Origin: Brevibacillus choshinensis
Lineage (GTDB): Bacteria; Bacillota; Bacilli; Brevibacillales; Brevibacillaceae
Length of the DNA stretch: 64,000 bases
Direction: 5' to 3'
Assembly: GCF_016811915.1 (NCBI RefSeq)
Contig: NZ_CP069127.1
Location: 2,014,001-2,078,000 of the forward strand
The position numbers were made by a program, and so were the translations under genes. Under the pieces are notes generated by a model. The model saw only the letters and a program-made list of their open reading frames with translations. It was not told where the DNA came from and did not search any database. Below, piece by piece: positions 1 to 8,782 of this stretch (positions are counted from its first letter, which is position 1; each line of letters starts with the position of its first letter).

Positions 1-435
1 TTGCGAGGAGGCCAGCCGACACAGGTCCGTCTCGTCAAAGAAATTAGTTACCGCAACGGCCAAGCCTTTCATCAGTTTCCCCTGCAGACTCTTCCTGTTC
101 AAGGAATTGATTACGTCACGGCGAGCAAGCTGCGTAAGATGATGCGGAAGGTGGTCACAGATGGTACGGGGCAAGCGGTGAGCGGCGCTTCCTGGGAGGC
201 TGCCGGAAAGACCGGGACCGCACAGACAGGGGACGACAGCCAATCGCTGAACCACCTTTGGTTTATCGGCTATGCGCCGTATGATCAACCACAATATGCA
301 ATCTGCGTCGTTGCAGAAAATCAGCCGAGCTGGGGCAGAAATCAGGCTACGGAGCTGTTTCGCCGCGTGGTTGATGAACTTGCCGATCAAACAGTTCAAT
401 CTTCCCGACCTCACGCAGGGAATTCCCCAGAATGA
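1..435 (+). CDS. Class B penicillin-binding protein, C-terminal fragment
   Basis: This is the 3' end of a D,D-transpeptidase gene that begins before the window. The visible 144 residues carry the KTGT box that closes the transpeptidase active site (about residue 69), followed by the WFIGYAPYD segment typical of class B PBPs (PBP2/FtsI type), which cross-link peptidoglycan outside the membrane. The SxxK and SxN motifs would lie upstream, so the paralogue cannot be fixed. The apparent TTG at base 1 is an internal codon, not a start. The last 89 bases are shared, antisense, with the convergent JAMM gene. Confidence 0.85.
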   Translation: MRGGQPTQVRLVKEISYRNGQAFHQFPLQTLPVQGIDYVTASKLRKMMRKVVTDGTGQAVSGASWEAAGKTGTAQTGDDSQSLNHLWFIGYAPYDQPQYAICVVAENQPSWGRNQATELFRRVVDELADQTVQSSRPHAGNSPE

Positions 436-838
436 AGCCTCTTGCCTGCACTTGGTTTTGCCTTCCCAAGCCGACAATCAGCATGAGCGGCGAGGAAGAT
501 GCATATATGGACTGCGTAGCTTTTTCCAGGATGGTCTTCTTGTCGCCTTTACTGGGAGAAAGCCGCTTGATCGTATGACTATGCCAATCTCCAAGGTATT
601 GCCATTGGCGGGTTTTGCTTAATTTACGAACGAGCTTGTTCAGATGGCCGTCGTCAAAATAGACAGACTTAGGCAGTTGTATAGCTTTGGGGCCAGGCTC
701 GCTCGCATAGGTTACGACCCATCGATTATTATCCATGGGATAGCCCATCATCACCCCTCCGGTTTCGACCGAGGGGTCTTTTCTTACAGCTGTCTCGATC
801 TGCTTCCAAGCTTTCGGAGTGATGTACAGAATCGTCAT
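347..838 (-). CDS. JAMM/MPN-domain metalloprotease-like protein
   Basis: A 163-residue protein of the prokaryotic JAB/Mov34 family. The zinc motif is complete: Glu25 in ETGG, His86 and His88 in GDWHSHT, and Ser96/Asp99 in SKGD. These are the residues that coordinate zinc and activate water in isopeptidases and related proteases. The start chosen is the ATG at 838, which has AAGGAGGG about 11 bases upstream; a longer frame from 886 would put that site inside the gene. No ubiquitin-like, ThiS-like or E1-like partner is encoded nearby, so the substrate is unknown. The 3' end overlaps the convergent PBP gene by 89 bases. Confidence 0.8.
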   Translation of the reverse strand: MTILYITPKAWKQIETAVRKDPSVETGGVMMGYPMDNNRWVVTYASEPGPKAIQLPKSVYFDDGHLNKLVRKLSKTRQWQYLGDWHSHTIKRLSPSKGDKKTILEKATQSIYASSSPLMLIVGLGRQNQVQARGFILGNSLREVGKIELFDRQVHQPRGETAP

Positions 839-949
839 ATGACGGATGTCCCTCCTTGAATCACCTATCACTACGCCTTTTAGCATATGTAATGAGTCCG
901 CAGAACGTCCCCCATGGGAATAAAGTTTGGAATTTTCTCAAAAAATAGA

Positions 950-978
950 TTGTCACTGGCATCCTTCCTTTCTATAAT
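950..978 (+). promoter_or_regulatory. Sigma-A-type promoter for the HD-GYP gene
   Basis: TTGTCA (950-955), 17-base spacer, TATAAT (973-978), about 30 bases before the HD-GYP start codon. Confidence 0.7.
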
Positions 979-1007
979 TTAGAAAAAGAGTGTGAAAGGT
1001 TGATCCT

Positions 1008-2072
1008 ATGTCTTTGGCCCCAGTAGACAATTCGCTAGTAGGAAAAACAATAGCCGTAGATCTCTATACGGAAAATGGGATCCTGCTTCTGCCTCAAGAA
1101 ACGATTCTTACATCTGCTCATGTTCAGCTCCTGCAAAAACAGCGCATCAGAGAAGTGGAAGTGCGCCAGGTCCTCTCGGAGGGGACTGGGGAGCACATCA
1201 CAAGCCAACTCTTGGAACTGGACGCGGATGAAGAGACGATTGCGGCCTACGTTCAAGCGCTGGACAAGACCCGCTCCGTATTTGATCAGGTCAGCCAAAG
1301 TGGGGCTTCACACTTGGAAAAGTTTTCGGAAATTTTTAGCGAAGTAGCGGAGCAATCCATGAAGCAGCTGGGATTGTTTCGTTCCCTATATGTGCTGGAA
1401 GGGGCAGACAGCTACACCTATCGCCACTCGCTGAACGTCGGCATTCTCTGTTCCCTGATCGCTCGCCTGATGAAATGGAGTGAAGATCGGATCGCCTTTA
1501 TGGGGACGGCAGGGTTTCTCCATGATTTGGGGAAAATGCGCGTACCCAAGGAAATATTGCTCAAGCCAGGCAAGCTGACAGATGAAGAATTTGCGGAAAT
1601 GCAGAAGCATACGGTCTACGGCTATCAAATGATCATGGAGATGGAGGGCGGCTCGGAGCTGCTCGCTCAATGTGCCCTGATGCATCACGAGAGGCTGGAC
1701 GGAACGGGGTACCCGCAGAAACGGATCGGCAATGAGATCCCTGTCGAATGTCAGGTGCTGGCAGTCGCTGATATGTTTGATGCAATCTGCTCAGACCGCG
1801 TATACAAGGAGAGGACGTCCCCCTTTGAGGCGGCCCAGCTCCTGTGGAAGGAAGCGTGCGGCGGCAAGCTGAACATTGAGATCGTCTCCCAGTTTGTGAG
1901 GTATATTGCGCTGCTGTATGTGGGGGCACGTGCTCGCTTAAGCAACGGGGAAGAAGTGGAAGTCATTTTGATTCATCCGGATGAGCCGATGCGTCCTTTG
2001 GTACGCAGAAGCAGTGAATTCTTGGATTTGCGCTATGAACGCCAACTGACCATCGAGAAAATGATTGGGTGA
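1008..2072 (+). CDS. HD-GYP domain cyclic-di-GMP phosphodiesterase
   Basis: A 354-residue cytosolic protein. Residues 130-300 form an HD-GYP domain: YRH (His140), HD at 172-173, HH at 226-227, and the full signature HHERLDGTGYP ending near 236. Members hydrolyse c-di-GMP to pGpG/GMP and lower biofilm and surface signalling. Residues 1-125 show no sensor domain that I recognise, and I see no membrane segment. It is a single-gene unit with its own promoter and a following terminator. All catalytic residues appear present, so activity is expected, but the target pathway cannot be read from context. Confidence 0.88.
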   Translation: MSLAPVDNSLVGKTIAVDLYTENGILLLPQETILTSAHVQLLQKQRIREVEVRQVLSEGTGEHITSQLLELDADEETIAAYVQALDKTRSVFDQVSQSGASHLEKFSEIFSEVAEQSMKQLGLFRSLYVLEGADSYTYRHSLNVGILCSLIARLMKWSEDRIAFMGTAGFLHDLGKMRVPKEILLKPGKLTDEEFAEMQKHTVYGYQMIMEMEGGSELLAQCALMHHERLDGTGYPQKRIGNEIPVECQVLAVADMFDAICSDRVYKERTSPFEAAQLLWKEACGGKLNIEIVSQFVRYIALLYVGARARLSNGEEVEVILIHPDEPMRPLVRRSSEFLDLRYERQLTIEKMIG

Positions 2073-2078
2073 AGAAGG

Positions 2079-2106
2079 GAACCGCTCCAAATTGGGAGCG
2101 GTTTCA
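2079..2106 (+). terminator. Intrinsic terminator
   Basis: AACCGCTCC and GGGAGCGGTT form a strong stem with a 5-base loop, followed by a T-rich stretch. Confidence 0.75.
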
Positions 2107-2219
2107 TTATTATGGTTCTGTGACAGTTGTCCTGTGCGTCTCGACCTGTGAAGAAGGATGTGACAAAATAGAGAGTGAACGCTAGAAGGAAGCTACCGTG
2201 ACTAAAGGAGGATACGAGC

Positions 2220-2786
2220 ATGATTCGCAGAGCAACCCCTACGGATGCAGACTTTGCAGCGCCGCTCATCTATGAAGCCATTGGAGATATTGCTCACTCA
2301 CTTACAGGGGCGACAGAGCCAAATGAGGTCATTCGGGTCATGAGCCAATTTTTCGCCCAGACAGGCAATCGGCTTAGCTACGAGAATGCTGTAATCGCCA
2401 TGGATAAGGACAAGCCCGTTGGTTTAGCGCTGTTTTACCACGGCAGCCAGACACAGAGGCTGGATCGTCCTTTTGAAGAGCATGTAAAACGTGTAACCGG
2501 CGAAACACCACATATTGTGAAAGAGGCGCGTGACGATGAATTTTATCTGGATACCGTCGTAGTGAGCGGGGATTCCAGAGGAAAAGGCATCGGCAAAGCT
2601 CTGTTGAATGCTTTTGAAGAGGAAAGTGAACGCAGAGGACATGAAAAAATCGCCTTGCTGGTGGATGAAGATAACCAGCGTGCGCGCAAGCTGTATGAAT
2701 CCATCGGGTATCGGCAGGACGGTACGATCATGGTGAGCGGTCATCTGTACAGCCATATGGTCAAAAGCGTAATGGTACCTGTATAA
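2220..2786 (+). CDS. GNAT family N-acetyltransferase
   Basis: A 188-residue GNAT fold protein. The acetyl-CoA-binding motif A is seen as VVSGDSRGKGIGKALL (about residues 113-129), with the ARKLYESIGYR motif B near 158-168. It transfers an acetyl group from acetyl-CoA to an amine; the acceptor is not predictable. AAAGGAGG lies 8 bases before the ATG. It is flanked by two terminators and so is monocistronic. Confidence 0.85.
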   Translation: MIRRATPTDADFAAPLIYEAIGDIAHSLTGATEPNEVIRVMSQFFAQTGNRLSYENAVIAMDKDKPVGLALFYHGSQTQRLDRPFEEHVKRVTGETPHIVKEARDDEFYLDTVVVSGDSRGKGIGKALLNAFEEESERRGHEKIALLVDEDNQRARKLYESIGYRQDGTIMVSGHLYSHMVKSVMVPV

Positions 2787-2792
2787 GGAAAG

Positions 2793-2836
2793 AACCGCTT
2801 CCAAAAGGGATAATTCCCCGGGGAGCGGTTTTATTG
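2793..2836. terminator. Bidirectional terminator
   Basis: AACCGCT and AGCGGTT arms with an internal stem. T-rich on both sides, it sits between the converging acetyltransferase and small membrane protein genes and overlaps the stop codon of the latter. Confidence 0.65.
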
Positions 2837-3046
2837 TTTTGGTAGATTTCTCTCTTTTTCTAATGCTTCTATTCGCTTTTCCAGCGTTTCCATGCTTTTC
2901 TTCCATTGATTGCGGCTGCTCTTTCTTCTGCTCATTTCCACAACGAGCAGAATCGGCACCAGCAGCATGCCAGCAAGCAAGGTGAAGATGAGCATTTGAG
3001 TAATCATTGTGCCCCACTCAAGCGACACAGCACCAAAATCCAGCAT
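2831..3046 (-). CDS. Small single-pass membrane protein with a coiled-coil tail
   Basis: 71 residues: a hydrophobic segment at about 14-37 (MITQMLIFTLLAGMLL onward), then a basic, Glu/Lys-rich helix (about 38-71) likely to form a coiled coil in the cytosol. A GGGAGG ribosome binding site 5 to 6 bases from the ATG at 3046 supports translation. I do not recognise the family. Size and layout resemble short envelope-associated proteins of Bacillales, but no function can be assigned. Confidence 0.6.
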   Translation of the reverse strand: MLDFGAVSLEWGTMITQMLIFTLLAGMLLVPILLVVEMSRRKSSRNQWKKSMETLEKRIEALEKERNLPKQ

Positions 3047-3096
3047 ATCGGGCCTCCCATCTTCCTTTTCATTATTTTACCAAATATATACAAATG

Positions 3097-3140
3097 GAAA
3101 AAGACCTCGTTTGCCAATTGCCGATAGCCGAACGAGGTCG
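3097..3140 (-). terminator. Intrinsic terminator after the PRC-barrel gene
   Basis: GACCTCGTT and AACGAGGTC arms followed on the minus strand by TTTTT. Confidence 0.75.
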
Positions 3141-3168
3141 TTTCGTATGCAGGAGGTAGCACCCTGTT

Positions 3169-3912
3169 TTATTCTGCAGCCTTTAGAGCCAGCTCCAATG
3201 CCTTGTTGCTGCCCATTGCTTTTGCCTGATTCACGAGCTGCGCGGTAATCTCTGAGCCTTCTGCTGCTAGGAGCTCTCCAGCTGGATCGTACAAGCTCGC
3301 GGACAAGGTTTTGCCGATCAATTCTTCCAGGTCCAGGTCATCTACCGCAGAGGAGACGGGCTCTTGCGTGACGGCAGCCTCTCCGACTGAGGCAGGTTCA
3401 ATCCCGCTCATTGCCTGACGGAAAAACTCGTCGGACACGAGTGGCTGCTCCCCTTCGTCGGAGATGACAGTGATTTCCTTGCCGAAAGTTATGACCGATG
3501 CTTCTGGCAACACGAAAGGAGTGTCTGGCTGGTCCAACATGCAACCCAAGATCTTTCCGGTTGCAGGATCAAAGTAGTACTCCGCAATCTGCCCCAGATG
3601 ATGACCCTTGCGCGAGATGATACGGGTTCCTTTGATTTGAATATTCTTGCTCAACAGCTCGTTGGCAATCGGAATGTCAGCCAAGTCAATGACGGCATTT
3701 TCAGAATCAATGGTGACGGCGTAATCGCCGAGACCTTCCACTAACTTGAATGGTACGGCTTTGATACCGAAATCCCATTGGTCATTTTGGACGACGATGA
3801 ATTCGATGCTGCGCTGCTCAGGGTTGATGACAAAGCTCTTAACCTTTCCGATTTCTTTTCCTGCCAAGATGCTGATGATAGGTTTGCCCAAGACTTCTTT
3901 GGTCTGTTTCAT
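3169..3912 (-). CDS. PRC-barrel domain protein
   Basis: A 247-residue soluble protein with two PRC-barrel-like modules. The first is at about 5-75 (LGKPIISILAGKEIGKVKSF) and the second at about 85-155 (KGTRIISRKGHHLGQIAEYYFD). PRC barrels are small beta-barrels used in RNA processing (RimM) and photosynthetic reaction centres, and widely as docking modules in sporulation proteins (YlmC type). The C-terminal 80 residues are acidic with no known motif. GAGGAG precedes the ATG. It lies 12 bases after the membrane TPR-like gene upstream and is probably co-transcribed with it. Confidence 0.8.
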   Translation of the reverse strand: MKQTKEVLGKPIISILAGKEIGKVKSFVINPEQRSIEFIVVQNDQWDFGIKAVPFKLVEGLGDYAVTIDSENAVIDLADIPIANELLSKNIQIKGTRIISRKGHHLGQIAEYYFDPATGKILGCMLDQPDTPFVLPEASVITFGKEITVISDEGEQPLVSDEFFRQAMSGIEPASVGEAAVTQEPVSSAVDDLDLEELIGKTLSASLYDPAGELLAAEGSEITAQLVNQAKAMGSNKALELALKAAE

Positions 3913-3924
3913 GACGTTGCTCCT

Positions 3925-4968
3925 CTAGTGAAATGGAATGGCTGTAGAACGGTCATTGCTGCCTGCAAGTAAGGTGCGAAAATGTGTGACGACTTTATCG
4001 TGAATAGCGGGTGGAACGAGCGACCAAGACAAGTTCCGTTTATTTTCGAGCTGCAGCTCCTGGATTAATGCTTCAAGATAGGAGATGTGCTTGCTGAAGT
4101 CTTCCCGTTTTTTCCGGGAAAGCGCAGGGTTATCGCTCAATACTTTCTCCATGACGGAGATGCTCTCTTCATATAACCCCATTTCGTTCAATACTTGAAC
4201 CAGTTGCTTGCTCAATATGTAAGTGGCCGTTATCGGGGGATTGTACCGCAGAGCCTCTCGCAAGGATTGATACGCACGCAAATAATCGCTATGCTGCAAG
4301 GCAATCTCCGCCTCTGCCGACAGGGCTTGGATTCGAGTGCGGTTCTCCGGCAAAAGTTCCGTTTCAGCCTTGGCAGGTGGAGAATCTGCAGGTAGGTGCG
4401 CCTGCAGCGATACGGTATCCTCCTGAGCATCCAGGTCATGGAGCGGAGTAACAGCAGGGACCTGCCCATCTTCGGTTTGTATTGCAAGATCATCGTTGGC
4501 TATTTCCTCAGGAATGCCTGTGCTGCTCGCTTCGGAAGTGGCCTCCGTGTCTGCCGGCACCTCAAGATGCACGCCAGGAAGCTCTGCCTCATTTGAAGCG
4601 GTGATGTGGATTGGCTGTTGTTCTTCACGCTGCTGCCAAATAGGCGCTGCGACCTCTTCTGCAGTCGGCGTGATCAGCAAGGGCTGCTCAGACCTCAGTG
4701 CGATTTCAAACTGCTGTTCGATTTCCAGATCCTCCTGTTTTTGCAGGAAGATGACGGAGATCGCGACACCCGCAAAAACAAGAATGGCGAGGCTGATTGT
4801 CCATCCGATCCCGATGCTGGAGGCACTGGAGTACCCGACCAAGCCGGCACTGGCAAAGGCAAGGATCAAAATGAGCACGCTCCGCAGCTTGTGAAACAGG
4901 ATACGAGTATAAAAGAAGATCAGGACGAGCAAAAGGGCTGCCAGGCCGATTATTTCGGAAGCAATCAT
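3925..4968 (-). CDS. Membrane-anchored protein with a TPR-like C-terminus
   Basis: 347 residues. Three hydrophobic helices lie within residues 1-75. An acidic, low-complexity linker rich in Glu, Ala, Pro and Thr runs to about 215. The remainder is helical with TPR-like pairs (SDYLRAYQSLREALRYNPP, then LYEESISVMEKVLSDNP). The ATG at 4968 is preferred because AGGGTGA lies 5 bases upstream. A scaffold role at the membrane is plausible but is inference only. It is the first gene of a two-gene unit with the PRC-barrel protein. Confidence 0.65.
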   Translation of the reverse strand: MIASEIIGLAALLLVLIFFYTRILFHKLRSVLILILAFASAGLVGYSSASSIGIGWTISLAILVFAGVAISVIFLQKQEDLEIEQQFEIALRSEQPLLITPTAEEVAAPIWQQREEQQPIHITASNEAELPGVHLEVPADTEATSEASSTGIPEEIANDDLAIQTEDGQVPAVTPLHDLDAQEDTVSLQAHLPADSPPAKAETELLPENRTRIQALSAEAEIALQHSDYLRAYQSLREALRYNPPITATYILSKQLVQVLNEMGLYEESISVMEKVLSDNPALSRKKREDFSKHISYLEALIQELQLENKRNLSWSLVPPAIHDKVVTHFRTLLAGSNDRSTAIPFH

Positions 4969-5421
4969 AAGAATCACCCTGCACAAGTTTGATAGGGATA
5001 CTCAGAAGTATAAGGACAACAAGGCTGTGTTCACTCTATAGGCATCCCATCCTGTCTCGAAAGCTGTTGAAAGGTCTTTCTTACCATTATCGGCATTCGC
5101 ATATGTACACGATATGGGAAAGAGGGCTTAGTTTTGTTAGGGGGAAAAGGCTTCTTTGATGCTTTTGGATTAAGGATGGATAAATGTCCTTCTTGAACGA
5201 GTTGTTCTGGTACATACGATTACCGGAATAAATACTATTGTTTGAATAAAGGGAATCGTTTAGTATAATAGTAAATATTTCCTGGAACTTTAGTCCTATT
5301 TCCAGAAGGGGGGAATACGATATTAAAGAGAAGATCGGTATAAATAAGTGTACTTATTCGCTCAAAGCTAAAAAAATTAATAATGTGCAAACAAATTTCG
5401 GGATGGAGACTAATAAATGAT
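4969..5421. other. 453-base divergent intergenic region
   Basis: It separates the minus-strand membrane protein from the AT-rich three-gene unit. It holds a clear sigma-A promoter for the plus strand (5242-5269) and about 150 bases of leader before the first dehydrogenase. I see no credible gene, tRNA or riboswitch. Confidence 0.5.
5242..5269 (+). promoter_or_regulatory. Sigma-A promoter of the low-GC three-gene unit
   Basis: TTGAAT, 16-base spacer, perfect TATAAT at 5264-5269. Confidence 0.7.
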
Positions 5422-6117
5422 ATGAATGATAAAGTTGTTCTGATAACAGGAGGGGCAAGAGGGATAGGAAACACAGTTGCGAAATTTCTGGCAAAAGAAG
5501 GAGCAACTGTTTGGATAACATCTCGACAAGCTCAACAACCACATCTCATTTCCAAAATATCATCTGGTGAGATTGGGGAAGTAAGATTAGATGTAACTGA
5601 TGAGAAGAATGTCCAAGCCGTCTTCGAGAGAATGGATACTCTTTATGGGAAATTAGATGTGTTAATAAATAATGCTGGAATTAGCGTTTTCAAACCAATT
5701 GAGGAAACTACATTAAAGGAATGGGATGATGCTTTTTTAACGAACATGTCAGGATTATTTTTGTGTAGCAAAGAGGCTTTTAAGCTTATGAAAGGAAGAG
5801 GTGGACGCATTATAAATATCGGGAGCGTCTCTGGCTATATTCCTATTAAAGAAAACGGAGCTTACGGAGCTTCAAAGTACGCCGTACGAGGCTTTTCTAA
5901 GATATGTAATGAAGAATGGAAAGAACAAAATGTAAGAGTATCAATCATAAACGCTGGAGCTGTCTACACGGGTATGTGGAATGAACGTGAAGGATTTAAT
6001 CCTTCTGATATGCTGCAACCAGAAGATATTGCAGAAGCAGTGGTAGATATTGTGAGAAAACCAATTCATGTACGAATTGATGAAATAAAAATATTGCCTT
6101 CTAAAGGTGTTTTATAA
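5422..6117 (+). CDS. Short-chain dehydrogenase/reductase (first of two)
   Basis: A 231-residue classical SDR. The NAD(P)-binding TGGARGIG is at residues 9-16, NNAG near 81-84, and the catalytic Ser/Tyr/Lys in GSVSG and YGASK (about 130-150). It lacks the C-terminal extension of many SDRs. The ATG at 5422 follows GGATGGAGA at a rather long distance; an earlier ATG at 5383 has no ribosome binding site. Composition is clearly AT-rich compared with the rest of the window. It is the first gene of an operon with a second SDR (11-base gap) and a sugar isomerase-like gene, suggesting oxidation/reduction of a sugar or polyol. The substrate is unknown. Confidence 0.82.
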   Translation: MNDKVVLITGGARGIGNTVAKFLAKEGATVWITSRQAQQPHLISKISSGEIGEVRLDVTDEKNVQAVFERMDTLYGKLDVLINNAGISVFKPIEETTLKEWDDAFLTNMSGLFLCSKEAFKLMKGRGGRIINIGSVSGYIPIKENGAYGASKYAVRGFSKICNEEWKEQNVRVSIINAGAVYTGMWNEREGFNPSDMLQPEDIAEAVVDIVRKPIHVRIDEIKILPSKGVL

Positions 6118-6128
6118 GGGAGTTAATA

Positions 6129-6893
6129 ATGGAAAAAATTGCAATCGTTACTGGAGCTGGACGCGGGATTGGAGCTGCAACTGCAAACTTTCTCGCTGCA
6201 GAAGGGATTTCTGTTGGTGTACTCGATGTAAATTTGGAAAATGCTCAACGAATTTCTAATAATATCCTTAACAGTGGGGGTAACTCAATTGCTATTAAAT
6301 GTGATGTCGGAAATGTAGAACATGTTGAGAATGCGATTAAAACGATTGAAAATGAATTTGGAGTCCCTACAATATTGGTGAATAATGCTGGAGTAGGTGG
6401 TCCTTTTCATCGGATTGATCAGGTTACAGACGAAGAATGGGAATGGATAATGAATACGAATTTGAAAAGCATTTTCTATTTTTGCCGTAGACTACTCCCT
6501 AAAATGAAGAATTTAGAATTTGGAAGAATTATTAATGTTGCTTCAATCCAAGGTTTGCTGGGCTCTGCTCATTCTTCTACCTATGTAGCGTCAAAGCATG
6601 CCATGGTTGGTTATACAAAAACAATTGCTGCTGAATGGGGGCAGTATGGTATTACAGCAAATGCAATCTGTCCAGGTTATGTTGATACTGCTCTTGGTGT
6701 GCAAACAGATAAAATAAATGATTACATGGACCGAGTTCTTCAAAAAAGCCCGGTAAAGAGAGTAGCCATGCCTGAGGAAGTTGCCTCATTAATTGTGCAT
6801 CTTGTTGGTCCACATAGTGGATACATAAATGGTGCCTCTTATACAATTGATGGAGGTATCTCAGCACACGTCGGAATAACAAGTGATATATAA
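6129..6893 (+). CDS. Short-chain dehydrogenase/reductase (second of two)
   Basis: A 254-residue classical SDR. TGAGRGIG is at residues 8-15 and an Asp (VLDVN) after beta-2 favours NAD over NADP. NNAG lies near 90, the catalytic Ser in ASIQG, and YVASK at about 155-159. ICPGYVDT and a C-terminal YTIDGGIS are typical of FabG-like and polyol dehydrogenases. AAGGGAG precedes the ATG. AT-rich like both neighbours. The two SDRs in one operon are not close copies, so sequential oxidation and reduction (as in sugar epimerisation through a keto form) is possible but inferred. Confidence 0.85.
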   Translation: MEKIAIVTGAGRGIGAATANFLAAEGISVGVLDVNLENAQRISNNILNSGGNSIAIKCDVGNVEHVENAIKTIENEFGVPTILVNNAGVGGPFHRIDQVTDEEWEWIMNTNLKSIFYFCRRLLPKMKNLEFGRIINVASIQGLLGSAHSSTYVASKHAMVGYTKTIAAEWGQYGITANAICPGYVDTALGVQTDKINDYMDRVLQKSPVKRVAMPEEVASLIVHLVGPHSGYINGASYTIDGGISAHVGITSDI

Positions 6894-6920
6894 ATTTTTT
6901 TAGTTGGGAGGGATAAATTA

Positions 6921-7715
6921 ATGAAGTTGTCCTGCCAAGAACATTTAGTGCCCGGTAGTTCTTTAAAAGAAAAGGTAGACTGGCTCGAGCAAAAGCAGTT
7001 TGCTGGAATTGAATTATGGGGTTTTGGACTAAAGGATAGGTTAAAGGAAATTAGCCGTGTAATCCATTCAACTACAATTAATATCAGTGCCGTTTGTGCC
7101 GGTTACGAAGGGGATTTATTTTCCGAAAATTATGACGAGCGAAAAGGTACGATCAATAGTATTAAGGAATTAATATTGCATTGCGCAGAAATTAATTCGC
7201 CTGGTTTGATTGTCGTGCCCTCATTTGGGACTTCAAAAACATTAGGAGTATTACATCCTAGAACTATTATTCGGGACAGTGATGTCGAAGAATTTGGAGA
7301 AATATTGGGCGAAATTGGAGATTATGCAGAATGTAACAATCTAAAAATATATGTTGAGCCAATTAATCGGTATGAATCCTTTCTATTTAACAAGATATCT
7401 CAAATAGCTAAGGCGTGTATGCATGCCAGCTCTTCAGCTTTATCTATTTTAGTGGACACTTTTCATACGAACATTGAAGAACAAAATGTCGTAGAAGAAC
7501 TAAAAAAATATAGTGATCTAATTGGATATGTACATTTATCTGACTCTAACCGATTAATTCCTGGATTTGGGCATATCGATTTTAAAACCATAGTGGATTC
7601 ATTAAACAGTAATGGATATCGAGGATATTTGTCTTTTGAATGTTTTTTAAACAATTCTGATGAACTAACAATGGCGAGAAGTTATTTACTTGAACTAGAA
7701 CAAAAATTAGTGTAG
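6921..7715 (+). CDS. Sugar (phosphate) isomerase/epimerase, xylose-isomerase-like TIM barrel
   Basis: 264 residues of the AP-endonuclease-2/xylose-isomerase-like TIM barrel. Metal ligands typical of the family are visible: Glu in VEPINRYE (about 147), Asp and His in VDTFHTNIEE (about 178-186), His in YVHLSDSNR, and a late Glu in SFECF. The DTFH-NIEE and SDSNR-PGFGHIDF motifs resemble ketose 3-epimerases and IolE-like enzymes, so it probably epimerises or isomerises a keto sugar. GGGAGG precedes the ATG. It is the last gene of the AT-rich operon, followed by a terminator. No transporter or regulator accompanies it. Confidence 0.8.
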   Translation: MKLSCQEHLVPGSSLKEKVDWLEQKQFAGIELWGFGLKDRLKEISRVIHSTTINISAVCAGYEGDLFSENYDERKGTINSIKELILHCAEINSPGLIVVPSFGTSKTLGVLHPRTIIRDSDVEEFGEILGEIGDYAECNNLKIYVEPINRYESFLFNKISQIAKACMHASSSALSILVDTFHTNIEEQNVVEELKKYSDLIGYVHLSDSNRLIPGFGHIDFKTIVDSLNSNGYRGYLSFECFLNNSDELTMARSYLLELEQKLV

Positions 7716-7781
7716 GTAACCAGTATGCAATGAAGTCAGTGATGGGCAATTGGTTCTACGTTGACTTTGTTGAAATCAGAG

Positions 7782-7817
7782 GACAAGCCCTAGGTTGCCA
7801 GTGGGGCTTGTTTTTTC
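7782..7817 (+). terminator. Terminator of the low-GC operon
   Basis: ACAAGCCC and GGGGCTTGT arms followed by TTTTTT. Confidence 0.8.
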
Positions 7818-7912
7818 ATTTTTGTGGTAGTGGGAAATGTCGTACATGCACATATGGGCTGCCGCCCACATAAGCATAGGAGTAAGCTATCCCAGACGTG
7901 GAGGTGGCAGCC

Positions 7913-8623
7913 ATGTCCAGCATTTTTGCGGCACTTTCGTTGGTTTTCAAGGAACTTTTGATGTTCGTGGCGTATGTCAAGAACAACGCTTTTCCCCAAC
8001 CGCTCCCTGACACGGAGGAAGAAAAGTACTTACGACTAATGGCAAAAGGCGATCCGTACGCTCGCAACAAGCTGATCGAGCATAATCTGCGGCTGGTCGC
8101 CCACATTGTCAAAAAGTTCGAGAACACCGGTGAAGACAGTGAAGACCTCATCTCCATCGGCACCATCGGCCTGATCAAGGCGATCGAGAGCTATCAGGTG
8201 GAGAAAGGCACCAAGCTGGCTACGTACGCAGCGCGTTGTATTGAAAATGAAATCCTCATGCATCTTCGCAGCTTGAAGAAGACCAAGAAAGACGTCTCGC
8301 TGCACGACCCGATCGGAACCGACAAGGAAGGGAATGAAATCACCCTGATTGACGTTCTCGGGACGGAAACGGACGAAGTGGTGGACGCGGTGCAGCTCAA
8401 GCTGGAGTCCAACAAGATTTATCAGCACATCCATATCCTCGATGATCGGGAAAAAGAAGTGATCATCGGCAGGTTTGGCCTGGATCAGGACAAAGAGAAG
8501 ACACAGCGGGAAATTGCACGTGAGTTGGGCATCTCCCGTTCGTACGTGTCAAGGATCGAGAAGCGGGCTTTGATGAAGCTGTTCAATGAGTTTTATCGGA
8601 CGAAGCAGACACAGAATCGGTAG
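7913..8623 (+). CDS. sigK: Sporulation sigma factor sigma-K precursor
   Basis: A 236-residue sigma-70 family factor that directs late mother-cell transcription (coat, cortex maturation, germination). The first 20 residues ([20 protein letters not shown]) match the membrane-anchoring pro-sequence removed by SpoIVFB, followed directly by [11 protein letters not shown] as in the Bacillus subtilis mature N-terminus. Region 2 ([30 protein letters not shown]) and region 4 ([22 protein letters not shown]) are intact. The gene is not split by a skin-type element. The ATG at 7913 has GGAGGTGG upstream. It stands alone between two terminators. Confidence 0.95.
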   Translation: MSSIFAALSLVFKELLMFVAYVKNNAFPQPLPDTEEEKYLRLMAKGDPYARNKLIEHNLRLVAHIVKKFENTGEDSEDLISIGTIGLIKAIESYQVEKGTKLATYAARCIENEILMHLRSLKKTKKDVSLHDPIGTDKEGNEITLIDVLGTETDEVVDAVQLKLESNKIYQHIHILDDREKEVIIGRFGLDQDKEKTQREIARELGISRSYVSRIEKRALMKLFNEFYRTKQTQNR

Positions 8624-8654
8624 GGTGAAAAGGAAATCAGAGGTTGTCGGTGAG

Positions 8655-8704
8655 GAACCGCAAGTTCGGCACGATGGTAACGTGCCCGACTTGCGGTTTT
8701 TTGC
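8655..8704 (+). terminator. Intrinsic terminator after sigK
   Basis: Long stem AACCGCAAGTTCGGCAC with its near-complement GTGCCCGACTTGCGGTT, then a T run. Confidence 0.8.
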
Positions 8705-8782
8705 ATCCTGAGGACATATGTCCTTCCTCCCTTTCGGAAACTATCCTTTAATAAAGGAAAAACGAGTGGAGGGAACAGCATC

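Noticed and set aside
7898..8623. skin-type element interrupting sigK
   Set aside because: The sigK frame is continuous from pro-sequence to region 4, with no recombinase gene nearby.
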